A stretch of DNA of 64,000 bases from Cunninghamia lanceolata (GCA_027924645.1 BSBN01000233.1:3428501-3492500), one strand, 5' to 3'; positions 36,326 through 50,489 are shown, counted from the stretch's first letter. The notes: generated from the sequence alone by a model not told the origin. A program made the numbers and translations.

Positions 36326-38705
36326 GATGAAAAAGAAAGAGAACAACACAACAACACCCCTTTACTATGTAAGAGAGCCCCCCAAATTTGTTTGTGGCAC
36401 TTTATACTTAGTATGATTTACAATTGTCCTCAAGGGACTAAAATTGGGAAAATAATAAAATCTCTTAAAAAAGAGATCTAAGTGGAATTACAATCACTCC
36501 AAATGATGTATTACAGCAAACAAATCCCTTCAAAACAAATTTCACCTCCTCAAGTTGCAAAATGCCCAAGTTATCACTCAAATGCCAAAAAATCGACAAA
36601 TGAAATAAAAAACACTTAGAGTAAAATATGAGAAAAGTGCATGGATGACTGTGTAGAGCTTCTAAATACCTTTCTGATGCCACTTGAATCGTGAAAATTA
36701 GAGTTCATGGAAAAAAGTTATGAGCTCGGGAGCCAAAAAGGAAGATTTGTCTTTGACCTACAATAAACGCTGTCAAACATAAAAATCTGTAAAAATGATT
36801 GATATCACTATGAAGTACTCTCTATCATCTTTCCAACGATATATAATTTGCTCGATTTCAACACTATGGGTAAAAGTTATGCAAAAATGAAAAAAAGCCC
36901 TATTTTAGGGCTTTGAGGGGCAAAAATGGCCCCCTAGGCGAAATATTCTCCTTGACTGGAATATTCCCTGGATCTTGGAAAACACTGTCAGAAGAGAAAA
37001 ACTGCTATGACCACGGAAAACCACTGTCCAGGTCAAAGTCCAAAACACTTATATTGGATCTGCAATCTAAGTTACAAAACCGCCCTTCAACGATGGTAAA
37101 CCACTGGTTTTTTTTAACGCCGCCGGTGTCCAATTTTGTAAAGAATGTTACTAGTCAAGATGTGAAGACTGTCGATTCTTGATGGAATGGAGTAAATGAC
37201 CATCAGATGCCGACTGTTGAAAGGTCTAAACTATTGACGTAGTTACCACCGACGAGGATAGAAAACTTTCTGACATGAGCCCATTCACATCTCACAAAAC
37301 CCGCTGGAAAAACACTGTGGTCGACTTCTTGATGCCAGTTGTTGAAGACTGCCAGTTGCTAAAGTGTGAATGCTAACTAATGCCACTTCCAAAGGAAATA
37401 AATGATCGCTGCCAATGTTGACTACCAAATATAAACAACCGATGAGGATAGAAATGGTCAACTGTTTGGTTTGGTTGACCGCTGAAGAAGCTGATGGTCT
37501 CAGATGTGCCATCGACGGAGTGCCAACTGTGAAACTTCCAATGGAATGGATCTAAAGACTATCATCGAGAATGATCAATGACCGCCCTAAAATGTAAAGG
37601 TCCGTCGATTGATGAAGATGTATAGATTGCAGATCTAAAAACTGCCTCAATACAAATTCAATACTGCTGGATGAAATGAAGAGACCGTCAGATTATTTGA
37701 AGATGATTGCCAGCCAAAAATTTGTGACCACCAAGGAAATGAAAGATCTGAACTGTTGATGAATCTTTAGATTATATTTATTGACCGCTCATTGTGGATC
37801 AAAATAAATGATGTTGACTGTCGACTAAAAATTTGAGCGAAACTGCAGAGTTAGTGGTTAGCGGTTGAAACAAGATAACCGCCTGATGGAGCAACCACGA
37901 GCTTAGAAATTGAGACTGCCAGAATTCTTAAATCTGTAGACCACCATGTAAAGACTGTTGCAGATGCCAGGCAATTTAACCACAAGTTTCACATAAAACA
38001 CGGATAAGCAAAAGCTGCTTATAGCGGATCTAAGATCGTCACCTAATACATGAACTGTTGTTTATGCAACCCTTGTGGCTTAGATGTTGGCAGTAACATT
38101 GAAAACTATAGATTAAAAAAGATGAAGCCTTTTAAACATAGATCTACAGCTTTGTAGGGCCACGTGGATAGGTTAAAAACTGTAGCAGGCCTTGAAAGGT
38201 GGACACCCTACCTACAAACTTTGTAATCCCTTAAACTACCGATATGTGAGGTTTGACAAAAATTGCAAGAAATGGCTGCTACTTATCTGGTCGTTGTTTG
38301 GCCCACTAACATATATTTAAAATGATGTCATTGCTGTTAAGAAGACTGTGACAGCAACTACAACTGCAACAGGGTATGATGTACCCTATACAACAAAAAC
38401 TCTGTACAAAACAAATTTTAAACTAGAGAATATAAAACTTTCACCTGGAGTATGACGCAAGCCAATGACCAGATGATGATACAGTGCTACGTAGTACAGT
38501 TGATAGAGCCATATAGATGTTGTAGAGGCTAACCAGGGGTAAAAAAATTGCCTTTTTTTAATGACAAAATTCAATGAATGAATAGCTGATCTATACAAAT
38601 TTGGGCCTCCTGATCGCAACGGTGATGTCTGTTTCACTCCAGGACGCTCCTAACACATATCTCCCAACAAAACCTCTCCAATGAGGGAAGGAAATTGCAG
38701 ATCAG
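36326..38705 (-). other. Long 5' leader of the nested gag-only element
   Basis: About 2.4 kb between the primer site and the gag ATG with no credible ORF. From about 37.0 to 38.0 kb it is rich in imperfect words such as GACTGCCAG, ACCGCTGA and CACCGACGAGG. It could contain the packaging signal; that is inference. Confidence 0.5.
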
Positions 38706-38717
38706 GCTTTGATACCA

Positions 38718-39083
38718 TGTAAGAGTCAATGTGACTCAACAAGCCAGGATCACCTGCAATCAAGACAACCTTCCACACAAAGATAATAGAGAAGATGTTA
38801 AAACAATGGAGCAAGAATCTATACAAAGATCATATGAAGCTGTATGAAATACAATGAGTGAGCCCTGCTTATAAAGGCAAGGTGAGAGCTAGAAGGGTGG
38901 AGTGGAAAGTGGAGATATTCCTACAACATGTGTCAATTAGAGGATGATAACTAATTGCACATGTGGAGGATAAGACAACTCACTCCAACTATCAACAACT
39001 CAACACACAACTAGACTCAACTAGACATCTAGAAGACTCACTAAGTCAACTTAATATGTGTGAATTATGTGTTCACACCAACA
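38718..39083 (-). repeat. 5' LTR of the nested gag-only element
   Basis: 366 bp, pair of 33586-33951, next to the primer-site complement. Confidence 0.92.
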
Positions 39084-40395
39084 CAATTGACATCTTCACA
39101 TCATCAATACTTTGTTTGCAATATGCATCATCTCCAAACATTTAATCAATCCGATCTTCAAAATTATAGCATACCTCTGTAACTCAATTCTTAAAACTAT
39201 TCATTTCATATTCACAATTTGATATTCCTTCTCCTCAATTTCAATATGCTTCTTCTCTGCAAAACTGATATAATATCTTCTCTGCAAAAACTGATATCAT
39301 CCTTCTCTGAATACAAAACTCTCCATCCTTCACTTGTTCATTTCACAAAAAAACAACCACACTAATCTTCAAAAAATCAATATTTATATATCTCTCAAAC
39401 CATATAAGTTTATTTCTATTTTAAAACACTCAAGCCACACGTTCACATAAATAAAAATTTTAACAAGTTTCTATCTTCAAAACTTTCCATCTTCAAACCT
39501 TTCTATCTTCATGGAATCTTCAACTTTGCTATAAAAAAATAGAAATATGCATGATTTTTGGCTTTTGTAGCATAGAGCACGTCAAATTTTATGATGTGGC
39601 ATGACCGTTGCTCTCCTTTTGCCTTTTTTAAATCTTATCCACACGATCTTAAAAACTTGCCACTTATATTTTAAACTTAGATCGTTGGATATAAGTCTTT
39701 TAAAAACAACTTGTGTCCACCATTTTTGCTAGGGCTTCAGGGTCAAAATGACCAACCACAACATGACTTAAGTTGCCTTCAACTGGTTAACATTTAGTTA
39801 GAACCTGCTACCACCAGTCACTGTAGAAATATAACATAAAGTGTAAGATGGTTGACGGGTAGTCTAGGGTTAGTAGAAATATGTGTTAAGCACATTGTTG
39901 AAAGTTTGTTGGGTGTTAAGCACATTGCCTTTTTTTACTTCTACAAAAACTCTTAACATTAACACTGAACACAGATCTTTATCACAGAAATATAAACCAT
40001 ACTTCACCAAATGTCTATAGTATGATGCCACTGTCATGATGCCAATTAGGTGATGTTGATATGATGCATACTAACCCTTGTCATGTGATACAAGATCTTG
40101 AACATAAAACCAAGAACCTTGCCCTAATTTAACACTAATTGCATAGTATACATTGAATGCCACTAATTAACTTAAGTAGAGACTATCACTTCCATTGCAT
40201 GAACCAAGAAAAATATGTCATTTCCTCTGAAACATACCTACCAAGAATATGCCACTTTCACTTAAACACACCTACTGTCAAGACATAATACCAACCATGA
40301 CATAGTGAAGACCAACTCAACTGAACAAGATATAAACAAGACAAGATGCCCTTTTTGACATCAATTGCAAGGCAACCTACATATGGCAAACAACA
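39084..40395 (-). repeat. 3' LTR of Copia A, part 2
   Basis: Matches 46371-47663 of the 5' LTR and ends GGCAAACAACA before the polypurine tract. Confidence 0.9.
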
Positions 40396-40409
40396 AACTC
40401 CCCCTTTGA

Positions 40410-41004
40410 CTGACATTGATGTTAAAACATTAAATATAGTCAGAACAACTTATCTCCCCCTTTTTGACAATCAATGACAAAAAAAATTTCTTGATGAATG
40501 AGATAAATGAGATGATGGACCAAAAATAATACCATTCCCTATTTGACTTCATACCCTTGCTCATTGATATCATAAAGCACTTTGCCCATACATGAAATTG
40601 TGCCCTCAAAGCTCACTGTCAACAACTCTGCACATAAAACTCTGATCTGCTGAAACTTTTGAGTTTCATGAGAATTGACTTCAATTTTATAAGGCTCACA
40701 TTTATGAATGATATAACCTTATTCACATGAATTGATTGTTACAATATGTATCAACTATCATTTGCAATTGCACATTAAACCCAAGAACTATCCTGCACTC
40801 TAAAAAAAATGTCAAACACCAAAAATTGTCATATAGAAAATAAACCATTGCCTGATAACAACCATACACTAATTCTTTTTACAAATATGTACAAAAAACT
40901 ATATATAGCCTATGTACAACTATCTTGATAAGAAATTGAAATGAGATTCAGGACAACATAAGGTTATTGAAGATTACTCCCCTTGAATCCAATATCCTTG
41001 TAGC
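40410..41004 (-). other. 3' untranslated part of Copia A
   Basis: About 600 bp between the RNase H stop and the polypurine tract; no ORF or second gene (such as an env-like one) is seen. Confidence 0.5.
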
Positions 41005-44000
41005 TTATTGAAGAGAAGCAAAAGATAGAACTCCTAATCTCTGTCTCAGAGATTCAAACATCTCCCTAGGCAAAGGTTTTGTGAAGATATCAACCAATTG
41101 ATCATTTGTATGGACATATTCCAAAACAACTTCATTTTCAATCACCTTCTCCCTTAGAAAATAGTATCTAATATCAATGTGCTTAGTTCTTGAATGCATT
41201 ATAGGATTCATTGACATATTGATAGAACTAGTGTTATCACAAAGAATAGATACATGCCTTTTTACCTCAACCTTGATATCATGAAGAGATTGGACCATCC
41301 AAAGCACCTGTGTACAAAATGAAGAAGTAGTAATATACTCAGCTTCAACTATAGATAGAGAAACACAATCTTGTTTCTTACTATGCCATGCAACCAATCT
41401 ACCACTAAGAAAGAAAGTTGCCCCACTTGTGCTCTTTCTATCATTAGGACAACCAGCCCAATCTGCATCTGTATAGGCAAGAAGTGTAAAATCATTGTGT
41501 CTAGGATACCATAGACCAAAATCAAGTGTACCCTTAACATATCTAAAGATTCTCTTAACAACATTTAAATGTGATTGTTTAGGACAAGCTTGAAATCTTT
41601 CAACTAAACAAACAACCTGCATAATATCAAGCCTAGAAGCAGTGAGATATAAAAGGCTGCCAATCATAGATCTATACAAATATTGTTCTACTTTAGGTGA
41701 TTCATCATTTTTACTTAGCTTATGCCCTGTTTCCATAGGAGTACCCAAATATTTGCAATCATCCATTTGAAATCTCTTCAACACCTCTTTGGCATACTTA
41801 TTTTGTGAGATAAATATTCCCTTTTCAAGCTGAGATACTTGAAGACCAAGAAAGAAAGATAACTCTCCCAACATAGACATTTCAAATTCTGATTTCATGA
41901 TGTTAGGAAATGAATGACTCATATCATCATTGTTACTACCAAAAATGATATCATCAACATAAATTTCAACAACTAGAATATCCTCACCTTTGATTAAGTA
42001 GTACAAATTACTATCCACACCTCCTTTTGTGAATCCCTATTCTTGCAAAAACTTATCTAGTCTATAATACCAAGCCATTGGAGCTTGCTTTAACCCATAT
42101 AGGGCCTTTTTCAACTTATATACATGATCTAATTTGTCTTTATTCACAAAGCCTTCTGGTTGCTCCATGTAAACCTCTTCTTCAAGATCACCATTTAGAA
42201 AGGTTGATTTGACATCCATTTGGTATACCTTGAAATTTTTATAAACTGAAAAAGATAAAAACATCATTATAGCTTCTAATCTAGCAACAAGTACAAAAGT
42301 CTCATCAAAGTCAATTCCTTCAATTTGTGAATACCCTTTGCAAACCAATCTAGCTTTGTTTCTAACAACTTTACCTTTGTCATCAAGCTTATTCCTAAAT
42401 ACCCATTTTGATCCAATGACATTCTTACCTTCTGGTCTTGGCACAAGTTCCCATGTTTTGTTATTTTCTATTTGAATTAGCTCCTCTTCCATGGCCTTAA
42501 TCCAAGCTTCATCTTTCCTAGCCTCAACATAACTTTTTGGTTCCATTTCTAATATCAAACACATATGTGCTTGATTATCTACAGCAGCAAACTTTCTTCT
42601 TGTTAACACACCACTATCCTTGTCTCCAATAATCAACTCATGAGGATGATCTATTTGATATGCCTTTGAAGGAGTCTTTGTCTGAATTTCAACTGATTTT
42701 TCAGAAACTTCTTCCTCTACCTAAATTTCTTCTTCCTTATCATGAATCAACTGCATACAAGGCTACAAATTCTCATCCACCTTAACATTAGTACTTTCAA
42801 TTATTCTTTTGAGTCTTTTGTTAAAGCATTTATATGCTTTTCTATGTGTAGAATAACCCAAAAATATACCTTCATCACATCTAGACTCAAAACTACTCAA
42901 AGTATCATTATCTTTCTTGATGTAACACTTACTCCCAAAAATTTTAAAATAGCCAACATTAGCTGACTTACCATACCAAAGTTCATAAGGAGTATAATTT
43001 GACTTTACCCTTAATTAAACTCTATTTAAAGTATACAAAACGGTATGAGCAGCTTCTCTCCAATCGAAGTTAGGCAGATTTGCATCATGTAGTAAGGTTC
43101 TTGCCATTTCTTTTACAGTCCTATCCTTTCTTTCAGCCACTCCATTTTGTTGTGGAGTCCTAGGAGTTGAAAATTGCCTTCTTATCCCATGTTTTTCACA
43201 ATACTCCTCAAATTCCTTTGAAGTATATTCTCCTCCATTGTCTGACCTTAAACATTTTAGCTTGAAATCAGATTCTTTTTCAACCATCTTTTTGAAGATT
43301 TTAAATCTATCAAAAGCCTCTGATTTATGCCTCAAGAATGTTACCCATGTCATTCTTGAAAAATCATCAATGAAAAGAATAAAATATCTTTCATTACCTA
43401 ATGCTTTAGTCCTTGTAGGACCACACAAATCTTAATACACAAGCTTTAGAGGTTTTGAAGTGAAATACTCCTTAGGTTTGAAACTAACCTCGGTTTGCTT
43501 ACCCAACTGACACTCTTTGCATGTAGTATTGCTTGGTTTTGAAATATGAGGCATGTTTCTTACATTGTGATTCTTGCTGATTCTCACAAGATTGTCAAAG
43601 TTCACATGACCAAGTCTCCTATGCCACAACCAGCTTTCTTCAATTTGACCCATGAAACAAATATGGCTATCAACACTTTTTGTTTTAGATTCATGAAGAT
43701 TGTAGATGTTACCACTAGTTCTTAGACCTGTTGCAACAACTTTACCTGATTTCTTTTTGATCTCACATCCATGTGCATCAAAAACAACATTAAAGCCATT
43801 ATCACATATTTGACTAACACTTAACAAGTTATGCTTCAGAACCTCAACAAAATATACATCATGTAGAGGTGTTTCATTATCAAGAAGAATTGTACCTTTG
43901 CCTTTGATCATGATGCAATCATTATTCCCAAACACAATTGACCCTTCATCAATGTCTTCAAATTTAACAAACTTATCTTTGTCTCCTGTCATGTGATTAG

Positions 44001-44538
44001 AACAACCACTATCAATCACCCACTGTTCCTTCTTTTTGGCATGAAAAGCTGCTTGTGCAATCATGACATCAAAGTTCTTATTGATCACCTTGGGTTTCCA
44101 AACAAGCAACTTCTTATCAGGACTTAAAGAAGACAATCCTGGAATGGTATTCCTTGTAGTTTGTTGCATTTGCAAAGAAGGTCTACAAAATTTGGCAATA
44201 TGCCTGAAATTTTTACAATTGTGACACTTCAAACTTCTTAAAAACATGAATGGATTTCTTGGAAATAAATGCATTCCTCTTCTAACTCCAAATCTGTATT
44301 CACTTGCTTTATGTCCAAGCCTATTGCAGCAAAAACAATATCCAATAAAATGAGCATTATACCTAAAAGTTTCATTCCTTTTGTAGTTTGTTGTCCTTAT
44401 GCTTGATTTATCATTTGCATTAGCCTTTTGAGAAACAATTGTTTGAGAACTTTGTCCCTCTCCAAATCCAAGACCTGATTTATCTTTGAATCCTATCAAG
44501 GAGATCATCAAGTTTGTCACTACTTCTGCGCATATCAA
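41005..44538 (-). pseudogene. Copia A pol: protease, integrase, RT, RNase H
   Basis: One frame throughout, with stops at 43429 (TAA), 43012 (TAA), two near 42.7 kb and 42034 (TAG). Order on the minus strand: zinc-knuckle pair (CFCCNRLGHKASEY, last Cys lost; CHNCKNFRHIAKFC, intact), protease WVIDSGCSNHM (Asp near 44013), integrase HHCC finger from WHRRLGH (near 43.62 kb) to CKECQLGK. The integrase core has FIDDFSRMTWV, LRSDNGGEY and PQQNGVAERKD, so all of D, D and E are kept. RT has [22 protein letters not shown] and IYVDDIIFG (near 41.96 kb). RNase H has AYTDADWAG and VEAEYI, ending in QRLGVLSFASLQ. Catalytic residues of every enzyme survive, but the stops prevent a full polyprotein. Confidence 0.9.
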
Positions 44539-45842
44539 GTCTTCTTCTCATATCCACAATTTCAGCTTCAAGTGTATGACAATCCTTGTCCTTGCTATTC
44601 AACTCTTTACTCTTAACATCAATAATTCTCTTACTTTCTTCAAGAGACAGTTTTAGATCAGCAATCTGCTTCTCATAACCAGTTAGTTTATTATTCATGA
44701 TTTCATTTTCCTTTTGAAACTGACTTCTTTGTGCAATGGTCTCCTTTTTAAGCTTCTTGACTTGACTTAATGCACACTTCAATTCTCCTTCAAGATCAAT
44801 AACAACTTCACAATTATTTGATTGTTCTTCACATTTTTCACTTTGCACTTCATTTAGGACAGCCATAAACAAAGTCTTTGCATCTTCCTCAAGAGAATCA
44901 TCTAAGTCACTTTCAATCACATCAACATTCTTAGTAAACAAACTTCTTTTCTTTCTGAAATTGTTTTTCCTTCTAGGAACAAGCTGTTTCTTTTTGAATT
45001 GCTTCTTGTTTTCATCTTCATCACTGTCTAAATCCTTGTAAGGACACTTAGCTGCATAGTGTCCAATCTTTCCACATTCAAAACATTTGAATGGAATCTT
45101 ACCTTTGTACTTGCCAACTGACCCCCTTTTTAATTTTCTTGCAATGGATATTTCCTGATCATCATCCAACTCCTCTGATTTAGATTTTACCTCTCTCCTT
45201 TTTGACTGATTTGAAAGTAGCTTCTTTGCTTGAAGGTATATCATTACTGATTCTCATCTCATAGGCTATGAATGTGCCATGAAGTTCATCAAAGGTTACT
45301 TTGCTTAAATCTCTTTCCTCTACTGCAGACACTTTGGACTCATATTTTGAAGTTAAAGTCCTTAAGACTTTTGTAACAACTGTCTTCTCTTCCAAAGTAT
45401 CACCCAATCCTCTTATGGCATTTACAATTTCTTGAACTCTTAGAAGATATTCTGCCACTTTCTCATCATCACTCATCTTGAGACTTTCAAATTTGGCCCT
45501 ATAGGATTGTAATTTTGCTTCTTTGATTTTATCATCTCCTTGATAAATATTAGACAACTTGTCCCATATTTCCTTAGTTGTCTTACACTCCATGATTTTG
45601 ACAAGTATATCATTGGTTATGCCACAACATATTGCATTTTTGGCCTTATCATTATTTTCATAAGCCCTTTTCTTATCAACTATTGAAGGAGGATTTGTAG
45701 CAGTATATCCAATTTTAATGGCAGCATACACATCATACCCTAAAGATGACAAATATGACTCCATCCTGAACTTCCAAAATGCATAGTTAGACCCATCAAA
45801 CATAGGTGCTTTGTAGTTTGAATAACCTTCTTGACTTGCCAT
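44480..45842 (-). pseudogene. Copia A gag, two frameshifts
   Basis: It starts MASQEGYSNYKAPMFDGSNY at 45842. The Copia gag domain (AFWKFRMESYLSSLGYDV ... IWDKLSNIYQGDD) runs to about 45180. The frame then shifts, continuing from about 45244 with the knuckle CFECGKIGHYAAKC, a Lys-rich part and a coiled coil (LTGYEKQIADLKLSLEESK), and shifts again into pol between 44480 and 44538. One of these shifts could be a programmed gag/pol junction, but two at overlapping open frames look more like indel damage. Confidence 0.85.
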
Positions 45843-45900
45843 GACAAGTACTCCAAATATATGATCTACCCAAGCTGATTAAGCCTTTACAGGGAACCAG

Positions 45901-45912
45901 GCTCTGATACCA
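45901..45912 (-). other. Primer binding site of Copia A
   Basis: The complement of GCTCTGATACCA is TGGTATCAGAGC, the exact plant initiator-Met site, two bases from the LTR. Confidence 0.92.
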
Positions 45913-45914
45913 AT

Positions 45915-47663
45915 TGTAGGAGTACACTCAACACTGCAAGGGGGGTGAATCAGTGTTGATACAAAAAAATTTATCACCTTTCAAAAATATCAATGAACTT
46001 TGATTTCACAATCACCAAATTTTCAAACACATATGATTAATGAAAATATGCAGAATATCAACATAAAAAGTTTTGACATAAAATATTACCGAGTGGAAAA
46101 CCCTCCAGGGGTAGAAAAACCACTCAAACTGCTTCACTGGCTTAAATGAAAAACTTCAAGTTTACAATTGTCTCACTAACATATACAATTTTGCCTCACT
46201 GGTATATTGTCTTTCATCACAAGTCTCACTGACTTTCAATATCAAAAGATCAATGAACAAAATAAATCAGGGGGTTTCCCTGTTTCAATCAATCTCAACA
46301 CCTCATTTCCCCTATTCAAAATTTTCAACAAATATATATTTTTCTGCAAACTAATGGAATAAATTTTCAATTGACATCTTCACATCATCAATACTTTGTT
46401 TGCAATATGCATCATCTCCAAACATTTAATCAATTTGATCTTCAAAATTATATCATACCTCTGTAACTCAATTCTTAAAACTATTCATTTCATATTCACA
46501 ATTTGATATTCCTTCTCCTCAATTTTAATATGCTTCTTCTCTACAAAACTGATATAATATCTTCTCTGCAAAAACTGATATCATCCTTCTTTGAATACAA
46601 AACTCTCCATCCTTCACTTGTTCATTTCACAAAAAAACAACCACACTAATCTTCAAAAAACCAATATTTATATATCTCTCAAACCATATAAATTTATTTC
46701 TATTTTAAAACTCTCGAGCCACATGTTCACACAAATAAAAATCTTAACAACTTTCTATCTTCAAACCTTTCTATCTTCATGGACTCTTTAACTTCGCTAT
46801 AAAAAAATACAAATATGCATGATTTTTGGCTTTTGTAGCACAGATCACGTCAAATTCTATGATGTGGCATGACCGTTGCTCTCCTTTTGCCTTTTTTAAA
46901 TCTTATCCACACGATCTTAAAAACCCGCCACTTATCTTTTAAACTTAGATCGTTGGATATAAGTCTTTTAAAAACAACTTGTGTCCACTATTTTTGCTAG
47001 GGCATCGGGGTCAAAATGATTGACCACAACATGACTTAAGTTGCCTTCAATCGGTTAACATTTAGTTAGAACCTACTACCACTAGTAACCGCAGAAATAT
47101 AACATAAAGTGCAAGATGGTTGACGGGCAGTCTAGGGTTAGTTGAAATATGTGTTAAGTACATTGTTGAAAGTTTGTTAGGTGTTAAGCACATTGCATTT
47201 TTTTACCTCTGCAAAAAATCTTAACATTAACACTGAACACAGATCTTTATCATAGAAATATAAACCATACTTCACTAGATCTGCATAGTATGATGCCACT
47301 ATCATGATGCCAATTAGGTGATGTTGATATGACACATACTAACCCTTGTCATGTGATACAAGCTCTTGAACATAAAACCAAGAACCTTGCCCTGAATTAA
47401 CACTAATTGCATAGTATGCAATGAATGCCACTGATTAACTTAAGTAGAGACTGTCACTTCCATTGCATGACCCAAGAAAAATATTTCATTTCCTTTGAAA
47501 CATACCTACCAAGAATATACCACTTTCACTAAAACACACCTACTATCAAGACATAATACCAACCATGACATAGTGAAGACCAACTCTACTGAACAAGATA
47601 TAAACAAGACAAGATGCCCTTTTTGACATCAATGTCAAAGCAACCTACATATGGCAAACAACA
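45915..47663 (-). repeat. 5' LTR of Copia A
   Basis: 1749 bp, starting TGTAGGAGTACACTC and ending GGCAAACAACA. It carries GGAAAACCCTCC (complement of the U5 GGTTTTCC signature) and pairs with the split left LTR at a few percent divergence. Confidence 0.92.
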
Positions 47664-50489
47664 TAGTTCACACACTGGTGAACACATCTTTCTCTATATG
47701 TGAGGCCTACCTTTTGATTACCTTATATTTGACTACTTTATTTTATTGTTGATGACACGTATTAGACTTATGGGACTATTGATCTCGATTTGCAGGATTG
47801 TTTGAGTTTTTGCTTTACGTGGAATTATTATGTTTAGCATGTTTATGATGTGGTTAGACCTTAATATTGATTCACTGATGATGCTAGACATATGAATTGC
47901 ATTATGATGCTATTGAGATACTATTCATGTGCTTTTAGTTAGAAATTTATTATGAGACCTTATCTTGTGATGGATGTTTGAAAATGCAAAATTTAGATGT
48001 TTTAATTATGATGAGATTTATTGATGTTTATATGATCTTGTGATGATGTGAGTGTATGTTTCAATTTGCTTCGGCTATTATATGCATGTGGGAAATAACA
48101 TTTAATTTGAGTGCGCAGGTGTTTCTAATGAAGCCACAGATACTCAGAGATCATCCCACACACTGTGTTATTTTCACATGTGAAGCTGATCTAGTTTAAG
48201 AGGAACCAAGATCAACTATGTTTGCATGATAAATTTTTGTAATGTTGTTGCATGGTGTTAGTTGGGTTAGGTCTACCCTTCTTTTATTTGATTTCTAATT
48301 GGTGTTGTAAGTTGTAGTATCATTTGAATTTCATTTTTGAGTTATAATTTTTGTGACCCCTTTTATGTGTTTTTACTCAACCTTTGGTGCTCAAAATAGG
48401 TTAAACTTGAACCTAGGTTGTACCCCTAGGGTCTAGGGGTCATTTGGGCTTGTGCAACCTTAGGTAAACTCCCATTTGGTCACTTTAAATTCACCCTAAA
48501 GTAAATTGACCAAAATGGAAGCTTGGGAGGGAGAGGATGAGTGGGTCAAACACTCAACCTCTTCATTTCCTCTTCCCTAGGTTGGGGGAGTCTTCAAGAC
48601 CCCTTAATTGTGGAGGACTCGACTCCAAGCCTCACCCACAATTGGTGAGGGTACCTTGGGGTTGAGTGGGCCTTCTTAGGAGGAGAGGACTGGGGGACAT
48701 GTGGCACCCACTCCTTCTTTGGCTCCACCTTTCTCTCCCACAGGTTTAAGAGAGGACAAGTGGATGGGAGAAAGACTTGGTGGATTGGGTGAATGACATG
48801 TGTCACCACCCCATTCCAAGAGTCTTGCAAGTAGTTGGGTAGAGGAGTGAGGAGATGACATGTGTCACCTCCCCATTCCTCAAGGCTCATGAGAAGAGCC
48901 TATTTTAATCCCTCTTGAATGGTAGGGAGGGGTTTGTTGAATCTTTTGGGAATTTTTAAATTTTAATTATTTTGGAAAAACGTTAGAGGTGAAATTGGTG
49001 GCTCAACTTGGAGAAGGAGTTAGAGGAGCTCTTCTCAACTATCTTCCATTTGGGCTTTATAAGGTAGGATTCAAGGTAAATGCCTTTCCTTATGCATTTT
49101 CTTTACTTGCATGTTGTGTGCGTGTGAGTTTATTTTGTTGTTTTTACTTTGTTGTTATGGGAAAATTGGGTATGGGAGTTGTGAGAGCCTCTCCTACTTG
49201 GGAGAAAATTTTCAACATGTGTGGGGTGGGGGAGGAGTGAATCTCCTTGGGGTCACATCCTTGTTTCCATGGAGTTTTAGCCTTGAGGGCAAAATTGTGT
49301 ATAAGAGAAAATTGTGATATGGCTTGAGAGCCAAGAGAAAGTTGTGAAATCATGTTTATATGTGTGAGCTTGAGGCCTTGAGGGATTTATGTTTTGGGAA
49401 GTTTTTGGAGTGGCACTCTTGAGTTGAGTGATGTCTACTCCCCTACCCCATTAAACTCATCTTGAGTGAGTCTTTGCTATGTGAGAACCATGGGAGTATT
49501 CTTATTTTGTGTTGAGTGAATTTGTTGATTAAGTGGTGTGTGCTTACCTTGTGTGAGGATGACCTCCTAGCTCGAGGGTGACTCATGAGTGAGTCAGTGG
49601 TAGGGAGGAGAGCAGTTTGAGTGGCTTCTTTTCCTTTCTTTGTGTTTTATGGAGGTTTTCTTTTGGAGCTAGGTGGTGATGAAGAAATTATTATTGTCCA
49701 TATATGTTGTTATTTTTGTGCTCTTGAGAGAGCATGGCCATTAGAGGCCTTGTGTATCATTTTTTAAATTTCAAAAGAGGAGAAACTTGTTCTCTCTCTC
49801 AAGTTGTAAGAGTATGTTTTTACTTGTGTTGTATGAAACTATTTACATTTGAAATAGAAAATTTAAGTTGCTGATTTTAAAAGCCATGTGAATTCAAAAA
49901 AAAAATCTGGAGTATTGAAAAGAAAGCATGTTCTAGTTGATGTTATTACTTGTAAGATTAAATTAAAAAAAAATTGGATAGTTGTTGTTTTATCCTTGTG
50001 AGATAAAATGAAAATATTTACATTTTCTTTTCTTAAGAGAAGAAAATATAGATGTTGTTGTTATTATGAAAGAAGGAACTAATTGCATTTGCAAAAAAAA
50101 AAAAAAATGAATAAATCTTTTGAAGAGTTGTTATGTGGAAATATGTTTTTACAAAAAAAAATGTTCATTTGCTCTATGTTAATCTGTTATAAAAAAATGT
50201 TTCTTTTGCTTTATTACATTCAAAAAAAAATCTGTGAGTTTTAGAATGACAACTATATTTGAAAATACAGTTATTTATAAGCATATATATATTTTTGAAT
50301 GTATATATTTAATATATTTAAATATAGATTTTTTTATATACTATTTAATAGAAAAAAAGACTATATTGTGTATAGAGTAGTATATATATAACCCATTAAA
50401 AAAATGTTGTGTAAAGAATGTTTATTAAACTATGAGTTTTGTTTAATAGATCACAATTTTTTTTAATAAAAAAAAAATAGTGTTTCATG

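Larger units (their letters stand above)
33586..39083 (-). mobile_element. Gag-protease-only Copia derivative nested in the Copia A LTR
   Basis: The two 366-bp LTRs, 33586-33951 and 38718-39083, start TGTAAGAGTC and end CACCAACA; I count about seven differences, so it is young. The target duplication is CAATT at 33581-33585 and 39084-39088. The primer-site complement GCTTTGATACCA is at 38706-38717 (one mismatch) and the polypurine complement CCCCCCTTAAG follows the left LTR. One reading frame encodes gag, a zinc knuckle and a protease remnant, then an acidic segment where integrase and RT should be. This is the plan described for TR-GAG type non-autonomous elements. Confidence 0.92.
33131..47663 (-). 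mobile_element. Copia element A, both LTRs, with nested insertion
   Basis: The target duplication is TAGTT at 33126-33130 and 47664-47668. The 3' LTR is 33131-33585 plus 39084-40395, split by a nested Copia derivative. The internal region is 40396-45914 and the 5' LTR is 45915-47663. The primer-site complement GCTCTGATACCA is at 45901-45912. The polypurine tract (minus: CAAAGGGGGAGTTT) lies at 40396-40409. The long gag with coiled coil and extra zinc-knuckle motifs suggests a Sirevirus/Maximus-like Copia lineage (inference). Gag has two frameshifts and pol only a few stops. Confidence 0.93.

Noticed and set aside
47664..47690. Solo-LTR status for 31986-33130 with 47669-47684
   Set aside because: Flanks AGGTT and CATCT do not match, so a target duplication cannot be claimed; kept only as an LTR relic.
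48594..48890. Minus-strand Pro-rich ORFs of 98 and 61 codons
   Set aside because: Both frames come from the repeated GGTGACACATGT segment and carry no domain; treated as chance.
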